Source of the DNA: Parvibaculum sp.
GTDB taxonomy: Bacteria > Pseudomonadota > Alphaproteobacteria > Parvibaculales > Parvibaculaceae
Length of the DNA: 6,413 bases
Assembly: GCA_020062605.1 (NCBI GenBank)
Contig: JAGUWA010000083.1
Location: 1-6,413, forward strand
Reading direction: 5' to 3'
Positions 1 to 6,000 of the stretch are shown piece after piece (within the stretch, counting starts at the first letter, position 1; each line of letters begins with the position of its first letter). The position numbers were made by a program, and so were the translations under genes. Under the pieces are notes generated by a model, which was given only the letters and a program-made list of their open reading frames with translations, ran no database searches and had not been told where the DNA came from.

Positions 1-6
1 AACGAG

Positions 7-657
7 ATGAGCGAGATTGACGCCGAGGTACTGCTCCGAGCCTATGCCTATGGCGTGTTTCCGATGGCGGAATCGCGCGACGATCCGCAGCTCTACTGGA
101 TCGATCCGGAAGCGCGGGGCATCCTGCCTCTCGACAAATTCCATGTTCCCAAGAGGCTGAGGCGCACGATCCGCCAGCAGCCTTTCGAGGTCCGGGTCGA
201 TACGGCTTTCCGCGAAACGATGCTCGGCTGCGCGGAAGCGTCGCCGAACCGCGACGGCACATGGATCAACGACCGCATCGTCGGGCTCTACTGCGATCTC
301 CATTCAGCGGGGCGCGCGCATTCGGTCGAGTGCTGGCGGGAGGACCGGCTGGTGGGCGGGCTCTACGGTGTTTCGCTGGGCGCGGCTTTCTTCGGCGAGA
401 GCATGTTCAGCCGTGCGACCGATGCGAGCAAAGTCGCGCTCGTCTATCTCGTGGCGCGGCTCATCCGGGGCGGCTACCGGCTGCTCGACACGCAGTTCGT
501 GACGTCGCATCTCACGCAGTTCGGCGCGATGGAAATTTCGCGCGATGCATATCGCGCCCGGCTCTTCGAGGCGACGTCGCAAGAAGCCGACTTCTATTCG
601 CTGCCGCTCGACGCGTCGCCGGAGGAGGTTTTGCAGTCCGTCACCCATACATCGTAG
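7..657 (+). CDS. aat: leucyl/phenylalanyl-tRNA--protein transferase
   Basis: Cytoplasmic enzyme that moves Leu or Phe from aminoacyl-tRNA onto proteins with an N-terminal Arg or Lys, making N-degrons for ClpS/ClpAP (family knowledge). The 216-aa product shows the family blocks in order: GVFPMAE (16-22), WIDPEARGILPL (31-42), TWINDRI (85-91), AFFGESMFSR (127-136) followed by DASK (139-142), and LLDTQFVTSHL (159-169) with the DxQ motif D161/Q163. Length matches the compact alphaproteobacterial form. The ATG at 7 gives the expected N-terminus, but the six bases before it are open in frame, so a start slightly upstream of the window cannot be excluded and no RBS is visible. In many alphaproteobacteria accB-accC precede aat; that would be off the left edge. 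The last 64 bp overlap the convergent DUF2155 gene. No defect seen. Confidence 0.96.
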   Translation: MSEIDAEVLLRAYAYGVFPMAESRDDPQLYWIDPEARGILPLDKFHVPKRLRRTIRQQPFEVRVDTAFRETMLGCAEASPNRDGTWINDRIVGLYCDLHSAGRAHSVECWREDRLVGGLYGVSLGAAFFGESMFSRATDASKVALVYLVARLIRGGYRLLDTQFVTSHLTQFGAMEISRDAYRARLFEATSQEADFYSLPLDASPEEVLQSVTHTS

Positions 658-1028
658 ACGGGGTGCTCCAGCGCGTTGAGACCGGGGCTTTCGGCGAACA
701 TCCAGCCGGAGAAAACCGGCGCCGGATGGACTTCCGTCTGCGCGGCGGGATCTGCCGCCGTCGCACCCGTGCGCTCCAATTGACGGATTTCGACATAGGC
801 GGCTGTGCGCGGCGTCTCCTCGGGCGGGTTCTTGTCGCAGGTACGCACCAGAACCTGCAGCGAGCCGAAGGTCGTCGGCTCGTTCACCTTCGCCTCGAAG
901 CTCGTGACGCGCGCGGTGATCTTGTCGAGGCCGCTGAAAACGGCGACGGGATATGGACCGGCAAGCGCCGGGCTTGCGCCAAGCGCGAGGAGAGCGACGC
1001 CAAGAGCCGGGGGAATGAGGAAACGCAT
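594..1028 (-). CDS. DUF2155 family secreted protein
   Basis: Conserved alphaproteobacterial protein of unknown function, 144 aa. Residues 1-23 form a Sec signal peptide: MRF, a hydrophobic core, then ALA before G24 as the likely cleavage site. The mature part is therefore probably periplasmic. The diagnostic stretch is near the C-terminus: VFSGWMFAESP (105-115) followed by LNALEHPVYDVWVTDC (117-132). Two cysteines, C64 and C132, remain in the mature part and could form a disulfide; both lie in conserved contexts (VRTCDKNPPEE and VWVTDC). The ATG at 1028 is supported by GGAG seven bases upstream. The gene begins 19 bp after the mlaD-like stop, so it is probably the last gene of the minus-strand transcript. 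Its 3' end runs into aat, and the Ser/Gly-rich tail (134-144) is encoded largely in that overlap. Family assignment is firm; the role is not known. Confidence 0.9.
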   Translation of the reverse strand: MRFLIPPALGVALLALGASPALAGPYPVAVFSGLDKITARVTSFEAKVNEPTTFGSLQVLVRTCDKNPPEETPRTAAYVEIRQLERTGATAADPAAQTEVHPAPVFSGWMFAESPGLNALEHPVYDVWVTDCKTSSGDASSGSE

Positions 1029-1047
1029 CGGCGTTCTCCGCGTTTCG

Positions 1048-1509
1048 CTATTTCTCGCCCGAGCCGCTATCCGACGCCGAAAAGACTGCCTGCCCGATCA
1101 GGCTCATGAGATCGACCGAGCCTTGCGTGAACATGATCTCACCGCCATCGGCAAGCGCGTCCTCGCTGCCGCCCGGCGTGACGGAAATATAGCTGCCGCC
1201 GAGAAGACCTTCGCTGGTGATCTTGGCGCTGCTGTCGTCCGGCAGCTTGACGCTGGGCGCGATGTCGAGCGTCACGACGGCCTGATAGGTCTCGGGATCG
1301 AGCGACTGGCGAACCACCGTGCCGATCTTGATGCCGGAGAGGCGCACATCGGCGCCGGTCGCGAGACCGTCGACGGAACTGAACGCCGCATTGACGCGGT
1401 AGCCGGCGGCGCTGCGCATGCCCGACGTCGTGTAACCGTAGAAGAGGAAAACGGCCGCGACGGCGACGACCAGAGTGCCGATCAGCGTTTCGACGAGATT
1501 GCTTTGCAT
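1048..1509 (-). CDS. mlaD: MlaD-like MCE domain lipid-transport protein
   Basis: Probable substrate-binding subunit of a Mla-type phospholipid transporter, which moves lipid between inner and outer membranes (family knowledge). The 153-aa product has one N-terminal membrane segment (about 7-25) after a short cytoplasmic start. A single MCE domain follows (about 36-113): YRVNAAFSSVDGLATGADVRL, a GIKIGTV turn (59-65), and ITSEGLLGGSYISV (97-110). The hydrophobic SVDLMSLIGQAVF segment (131-143) corresponds to the pore-lining helix that lets MlaD form a hexameric ring. A Ser/Gly-rich tail ends the protein. The length is close to a minimal MlaD. The ATG at 1509 has GGGGA about five bases upstream. 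The ATPase, permease and shuttle genes (mlaF, mlaE, mlaC) are not beside it, so partners would be elsewhere in the genome. It lies between NDUFA12 (45-bp gap) and DUF2155 (19-bp gap), probably co-transcribed. Confidence 0.9.
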   Translation of the reverse strand: MQSNLVETLIGTLVVAVAAVFLFYGYTTSGMRSAAGYRVNAAFSSVDGLATGADVRLSGIKIGTVVRQSLDPETYQAVVTLDIAPSVKLPDDSSAKITSEGLLGGSYISVTPGGSEDALADGGEIMFTQGSVDLMSLIGQAVFSASDSGSGEK

Positions 1510-1554
1510 GGACGTCCCCGGATGACCCTCGATGAAGTACTGCGCGACGCCCGG

Positions 1555-1953
1555 TTATTCGGGGCGCCAGGCCTTGTAGTCGCCAGTTGCCTGCGGCCGG
1601 TGGCTACCCTTGTGGAGGCTGCCCGCCGGACGATAGGCCTGCGGCGTGCCCGTGAGGTTCGGCATGTGCGGCTTCTGCCATTCGCGGGGCTGGTAGCTTT
1701 CCGCGTTGGGCGGCGTGTCCACCGTGTGATGAAGCCAGCCATGCCACTCCGGCGGGACGCAGGAGGCTTCGGCCACGCCGTTATAGATTACCCAGCGGCG
1801 CTGATAGCCGCCGATCGCCGCGCCGTCCTTCGACTCATAGTACCGGTTGCCCTGCCCGTCCTCGCCGACGAGGCGGCCCTTGCGCCAGGTGTAGAAGCGG
1901 GTGCCCATGGTCTGGCCCTGCCACCAGATGAAGATTTCCGAAAACAAACCCAT
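1555..1953 (-). CDS. NADH:ubiquinone oxidoreductase accessory subunit, NDUFA12 family
   Basis: Homologue of the mitochondrial complex I subunit NDUFA12 (B17.2). In alphaproteobacteria such as Paracoccus, related subunits copurify with complex I and bind the peripheral arm on the cytoplasmic side (established knowledge). The 132-aa product carries the family motifs: GNRYYE (35-40), RRWVIYNG (52-59), VPPEWHGWLHHTVDTPP (66-82), and a tail HMPNLTGTPQAYRPAGS (96-112) ending YKAWRP. There is no signal peptide or membrane segment, as expected for a peripheral subunit. The ATG at 1953 follows a modest GGGA Shine-Dalgarno about eight bases upstream. It is the first gene of the probable NDUFA12 / mlaD-like / DUF2155 transcript. 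The core nuo genes are not in the window, which is usual for this gene. No frameshift or missing motif seen. Confidence 0.94.
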   Translation of the reverse strand: MGLFSEIFIWWQGQTMGTRFYTWRKGRLVGEDGQGNRYYESKDGAAIGGYQRRWVIYNGVAEASCVPPEWHGWLHHTVDTPPNAESYQPREWQKPHMPNLTGTPQAYRPAGSLHKGSHRPQATGDYKAWRPE

Positions 1954-1988
1954 GGAGATATCCCGTTGAAAGCGAGCGGCGCGTAGCC

Positions 1989-1994
1989 ATCATA
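1989..1994 (-). promoter_or_regulatory. candidate -10 element for the NDUFA12 transcript
   Basis: On the minus strand the sequence TATGAT matches the sigma-70 -10 consensus at five of six bases, about 35 bp upstream of the NDUFA12 ATG. This would give a leader of roughly 28 nt. No good -35 hexamer lies 16-18 bp upstream. A GANTC site (GATTC on the minus strand, 2000-2004) sits just upstream of the -10, the position typical of GcrA/CcrM-controlled promoters. The call rests on motif position only. Confidence 0.3.
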
Positions 1995-2085
1995 AACGCG
2001 AATCCGGCGCCGCGGGGGCCGAAAGCGGGCAGAATATGACATTGGGGAGAGGCCCGGTCCAGCTTTGAGGCGCGCCCCGGCGCGG

Positions 2086-2610
2086 CTATTCGAGGGCCCA
2101 GGTCGTCTGCCCGGCAACGCGCTTGCGGCGCAGCCCCTCGCGCTCATGGATCAGCATGGACTGGCGGTAGATGCCGCCTGCCCGCTCGAACTCGCGGTCG
2201 TCGGCGAGAACCCACTGGATGCGGTGGAGAAGGCTGGCTGGCGTTACCGGCTTCACGAGGAGGTGGGTGGCGCCGATCTCGAAGGCCTCGGACAGGAGGG
2301 CGCGGGAGGCATGGCCCGTCAGAACGATGATCGGCGTGAAGCAGACCGGTTCGTTGCCCACGGCGCGGATGCGGGTGATGAAGTCGCGGCCGTTCATCGG
2401 CTGCATTTCCCAGTCGGTGATGATGAGGTCGACGTCGTGAAGTTGCAGCTCGACCAGGCCGTCCGTGCCGTCGCGCGCCTGAAGAATGTCGGTGATGCCG
2501 AATGTGTGGAGCATGGTCCGCAACAACAGCCTCATGCTGCCATTGTCCTCGACCATCAGGATTTTCAGCGACTTCAGCTCCTTGCCGAACGCTGTACTCA
2601 CCTCGCCCAC
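2086..2610 (-). CDS. single-domain CheY-like response regulator
   Basis: Receiver-only response regulator, presumably phosphorylated by an unlinked histidine kinase. The 174-aa protein has the complete phosphorylation site: acidic pair E21-D22 in KILMVEDN, phosphoacceptor D66 in LIITDWEMQPMNG, T98 in IIVLTGHAS, and K120 in LLVKPV. The position equivalent to the CheY switch tyrosine (three residues before the Lys) is L117, not an aromatic. Residues about 131-174 are a charged extension beyond the receiver (DDREFERAGGIYRQ, then HEREGLRRKR). It contains no recognisable DNA-binding or enzymatic domain, so output is probably by protein contact. The start is GTG at 2610, supported by GGTGGAG seven bases upstream; a second in-frame GTG at codon 4 has no comparable site. 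No kinase gene is adjacent. The gene is divergent from nrdJ, and a 132-bp gap separates its stop from NDUFA12. The cognate pathway cannot be named. Confidence 0.93.
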   Translation of the reverse strand: MGEVSTAFGKELKSLKILMVEDNGSMRLLLRTMLHTFGITDILQARDGTDGLVELQLHDVDLIITDWEMQPMNGRDFITRIRAVGNEPVCFTPIIVLTGHASRALLSEAFEIGATHLLVKPVTPASLLHRIQWVLADDREFERAGGIYRQSMLIHEREGLRRKRVAGQTTWALE

Positions 2611-2617
2611 ACCGCTT

Positions 2618-2624
2618 CTCCACC
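2618..2624 (-). promoter_or_regulatory. ribosome binding site fixing the GTG start of the response regulator
   Basis: On the minus strand GGTGGAG lies seven bases before the GTG at 2610. It is the best Shine-Dalgarno match near the 5' end and favours this GTG over the one at codon 4. The same region read in another frame gives a spurious ORF beginning at 2623, which has no receiver motifs. Confidence 0.65.
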
Positions 2625-2660
2625 TATTCTGGGTTTCGAGCCTTCTGCATTGGTATCAGA

Positions 2661-2674
2661 CCGGAGGTTTCCGG
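2661..2674. repeat. short palindrome upstream of the response regulator
   Basis: CCGGA and TCCGG flank a 4-bp spacer GGTT, a perfect 5-bp dyad about 51 bp upstream of the response-regulator GTG. It could be an operator or leader hairpin. A dyad this short occurs often by chance in GC-rich DNA. Confidence 0.3.
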
Positions 2675-2758
2675 ACTGTTAACTTCTCGATTCGGGGACC
2701 CACCCCACCGCATCTCGTGTCAGCGATGCCTGCTACGCCTACATCTTGCGTCTTTGGC

Positions 2759-2788
2759 TTGACGCCCCCCGCCCATGGTCCCTAGGAT
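2759..2788 (+). promoter_or_regulatory. candidate sigma-70 promoter for nrdJ
   Basis: TTGACG at 2759-2764, in a GGCTTGAC context typical of alphaproteobacterial -35 elements, is followed after 18 bp by TAGGAT at 2783-2788. TAGGAT keeps the most conserved -10 bases (T1, A2, T6). The spacer contains a run of six C. A transcript from here would start near 2795 and carry a leader of about 210 nt before the nrdJ ATG. No better pair was seen closer to the gene. This is a motif match only. Confidence 0.35.
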
Positions 2789-2863
2789 TTGGTTTCCCTC
2801 AGGGGAGAGGCACGAGAAACAGCGGGCACCATAAAAAGCAACGCCTGGCGACGAAAAACCTAA

Positions 2864-2892
2864 TGGAGTCAAGCACTTAAAGCGAGACTCCA
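2864..2892. repeat. 7-bp inverted repeat in the probable nrdJ leader
   Basis: TGGAGTC (2864-2870) and GACTCCA (2886-2892) are perfect reverse complements separated by 15 bp. Each arm contains a GANTC site, which CcrM methylates in most alphaproteobacteria. In RNA the arms could form a stem with a 15-nt A-rich loop; in DNA they could be a dyad operator. The right arm also overlaps CCAGG (2890-2894), which can pair with CCTGG at 2844-2848, so two mutually exclusive pairings are possible. No U-run follows, so it is not an intrinsic terminator. Confidence 0.5.
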
Positions 2893-2932
2893 GGACGGTT
2901 CGGCGCGACGGCGAATTGCGCCCGGAACCCAA

Positions 2933-2946
2933 GCCGGAGCACCGGC
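2933..2946 (+). repeat. small GC hairpin in the nrdJ leader
   Basis: GCCGG, a loop AGCA, then CCGGC form a perfect 5-bp stem with a tetraloop, 60 bp before the nrdJ ATG. There is no T-run after it. It may be part of leader structure; the function is unknown and it could be chance. Confidence 0.3.
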
Positions 2947-3006
2947 GAGGCTGCTTCTCACCTCCCCTCCCGAGGCACCAATTGCATACCGAAAGCCGGG
3001 GGCCAG

Positions 3007-6000
3007 ATGCGTATCCAGCGTTGCTTCACCGTCGAGGGCCAGTCGCCTTACGAGGGCATCGAGTTCAGGACGACAGCGAGCGAAATCCGCAATCCGGATG
3101 GCTCGGTCGTGTTCAACCTGCAGGACATTCAGGTACCCGCGGAATGGAGCCAGGTGGCGTGCGACGTGCTGGCCCAGAAATATTTCCGCAAGGCGGGCGT
3201 GGCCGCCGTGCTGAAGGCGGTGCCGGAAGAGGGCGTGCCGGAATTCCTGTGGCGGCACGAGCCCGACCACGATGCGCTGGAAGCGCTACGGACGGAGGAC
3301 CGCTTCGGCCCCGAACGCGACGCGCGTCAGGTTTTCGACCGGATGGCCGGCACCTGGACCTATTGGGGCTGGAAAGGCGGCTATTTCGACTCGGAAGCCG
3401 ACGCACGCGCCTTTTTCGACGAGCAGCGCTTCATGCTGGCGGCGCAGATCGCGGCGCCCAATTCCCCGCAATGGTTCAACACCGGCCTCCACTGGGCCTA
3501 TGGCATCGATGGGCCCGCGCAGGGCCACTGGCGCACCGACCCGGCGACCGGCGAAACGGCGCGCACCTCGACGGCCTATGAATATCCGCAGCCCCATGCC
3601 TGCTTCATCCAGAGCGTGAACGACGATCTCGTGAACGAGAACGGCATCATGGATCTCTGGGTGCGCGAGGCGCGGCTGTTCAAATACGGCTCGGGCACCG
3701 GCTCGAACTTCTCGGACCTGCGCGGCGAGAACGAAGCGCTGTCCGGCGGCGGCAAATCCTCCGGCCTCATGAGCTTCCTCAAGATCGGCGACCGCGCCGC
3801 CGGCGCGATCAAATCCGGCGGCACGACGCGCCGCGCCGCGAAAATGGTTATCGTCGATATCGACCATCCCGATATCGAGGACTTCATCAACTGGAAGGTG
3901 ACCGAGGAGCAGAAGGTTGCCGCGCTCGTCACCGGCTCGAAGATCAACCAGAAGCATCTCAACGCCATCATGCGCGCCTGCGTGAACTGCGAAGGCGCGG
4001 AGGGCGATTGCTTCGATCCGAAGAAGAACCCGGCGCTGAAGCGCGAAGTACTGGCCGCGCGCAAGGCGCATGTGCCGGAAAACTATGTCCAGCGCGTGAT
4101 CCAGTTCGCAAAGCAGGGCTACACGGAGATCGACTTCCGCGTCTACGACACGGACTGGGACTCGGAAGCCTACCTCACCGTCTCGGGCCAGAACTCCAAC
4201 AATACCGTGCGCGTGACGGACGACTTCCTGCGCGCCGTGGAACAAGACGAGGAGTGGTCGCTCAAGAGCCGCCTCACCGGCAAGACGACGAAGCGGCTGC
4301 CGGCGCGCGAGCTCTGGGACCAGGTCGGCCACGCCGCATGGGCGAGCGCCGACCCCGGCATCCAGTATCACACGACGATCAACGACTGGCACACCTGCCC
4401 GGCTTCGGGGCCGATCCGCGCCAGCAATCCGTGCTCGGAATACATGTTCCTCGACGACACGGCCTGCAACCTCGCCTCGCTGAACCTGCTGCAGTTCCGT
4501 GAAACGGACGGGCGTTTCGATGTCGAGGCATTCGAACATGCGGTGAAACTCTGGACCATCGTGCTCGAAATTTCGGTGCTGATGGCGCAGTTTCCCAGCC
4601 GCGAAATCGCGGAGCGCAGCTTCCGCTTCCGCACGCTCGGCCTCGGCTTCGCGAATATCGGCGGGCTGCTGATGTCCTGCGGCCTCGGCTACGACAGTCG
4701 CGAGGCGCGGGCGCTTGCCGGCGCGATCAGCGCCATCATGACGGGCGTCTCCTATGCGACCTCCGCGCAAATGGCGAAGGAGCTCGGCGCCTTCCCCGGC
4801 TTTGAAGAAAACCGCGAACACATGCTCCGCGTGATGCGCAACCATGCGCGCGCCGCGCACGGGCTCAATGGCGGCTACGAAGAAGTGAGCGTTTATCCCG
4901 TGCCGCTCGACGCGGCCTCCTGCCCGCAAGCCGACCTCGTCGACCATGCCCGCGCGTCCTGGGACCTCGCTGTCGCGATGGGCGAGCGTTACGGCTACCG
5001 CAATGCGCAGTCGACCGTCATCGCGCCGACGGGCACGATCGGCCTCGTCATGGATTGCGACACGACGGGCATCGAACCCGACTTCGCGCTGGTGAAGTTC
5101 AAGAAGCTCGCAGGCGGCGGCTATTTCAAGATCATCAACCGCGCGGTGCCGCAGGCGCTGCGCACGCTTGGCTACAGCGATGCGGCGATCGAGACGATCG
5201 TGAACTATGCCGTCGGTCACGGCACGCTAGCCAACGCGCCGGGCGTGAACCACGAGCGGCTGATGGAACGCGGCTTCACGCCTGAGAAGATCGCCGCCGT
5301 GGAAAAGGCGCTGGCGACCGCTTTCGACATCCGCTTCGCCTTCAACAAGTGGCAGATCGGCGAAGAGTTCTGCACCGGCGCTCTCGGTCTCGACGCCGAT
5401 GCCATGGACGATCTCGATTTCGACATGCTGGCGGCGCTCGGCTTCACACGCCAGGAAATCGAGGCGGCGAACCTCCATGTCTGCGGCGCGATGACGCTGG
5501 AAGGCGCGCCGGGCCTCAAGGACGAGCACCTGCCCGTCTTCGACTGCGCGAACCCCTGCGGACGCATCGGCAAGCGCTATCTCTCGGTCGAGAGCCATAT
5601 CCGCATGATGGCGGCGGCGCAGCCCTTCATCTCGGGCGCGATCTCGAAGACGATCAACATGCCGAACAGCGCGAGCGTCGAGCATTGCAAGGAGAGCTAC
5701 ATGCTTTCCTGGAAGCTCGGCCTCAAGGCGAATGCGCTCTACCGCGACGGTTCGAAACTGTCGCAGCCGCTGAATTCGCAACTTCTCGACGACGACATCG
5801 AGGAGGACGAGGAGGAGAGCGCCGTCGAAACGCTGATGGCGCAGCCCGCGCAGGAGCGTGCCCGCATCGTGGCGGAACGCGCGGCGATGGAACTCGCCGA
5901 GCGCGCGGTCTCGTCGGAGAAGACGCGCGACCGCCTGCCCGACCGGCGCAAGGGCTATACGCAGAAGGCGCTTGTCGGCGGGCACAAGGTCTATCTGCGC

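Larger units (their letters stand above)
2611..3006. other. intergenic region between divergent response regulator and nrdJ
   Basis: This 396-bp non-coding region must hold the start signals of both genes. ORFs crossing it show no recognisable protein and no consistent RBS. Readable elements are a CCGGA/TCCGG palindrome (2661-2674), a candidate plus-strand promoter (2759-2788), a 7-bp inverted repeat (2864-2892), a 5-bp GC hairpin (2933-2946) and the nrdJ Shine-Dalgarno (2998-3002). GANTC sites lie at 2689, 2866 and 2886. The block around 2820-2885 is visibly richer in A/T than the flanking genes. I looked for, and did not find, a B12 box (GCCACTG type), an NrdR box, an alphaproteobacterial LexA site (GTTC-N7-GTTC) or a tRNA. 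Confidence 0.7.

Noticed and set aside
261..1986. Plus-strand open frames 261-1109 and 805-1986 (282 and 393 codons)
   Set aside because: They run through aat in another frame and opposite the DUF2155, mlaD-like and NDUFA12 genes, whose products carry clear family motifs. The translations are Arg/Ala-rich and unrecognisable.
2071..2084. CGCGCC/GGCGCG palindrome just after the response-regulator stop, considered as a terminator
   Set aside because: The spacer is only 2 bp, leaving at best a 5-bp stem with a 4-nt loop. No T-run follows in the minus direction. Short CG palindromes are common at this base composition.
2679..2693. CtrA-type site at TTAAC in the response-regulator upstream region
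   Set aside because: The second half-site at the N7 spacing is absent (ATTC instead of TTAA), so a single TTAAC is not enough to call it.
2065..2785. Plus-strand open frames 2065-2682 and 2486-2785
   Set aside because: They lie opposite the response regulator and extend into the intergenic region, with no recognisable domain and no consistent ribosome binding site.
2795..3006. Cobalamin riboswitch or NrdR box upstream of nrdJ
   Set aside because: I saw no GCCACTG-type B12 box or associated conserved core, and no pair of NrdR boxes. B12 riboswitches more often precede B12-independent reductases and B12 biosynthesis or transport genes than nrdJ itself.
3286..5220. 644-codon open frame on the minus strand opposite nrdJ
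   Set aside because: The plus strand encodes NrdJ with all catalytic motifs in place. The antisense frame is kept open by strong G/C bias at third codon positions, its product is rich in Arg, Ala and Val with no domain I recognise, and no RBS supports it.
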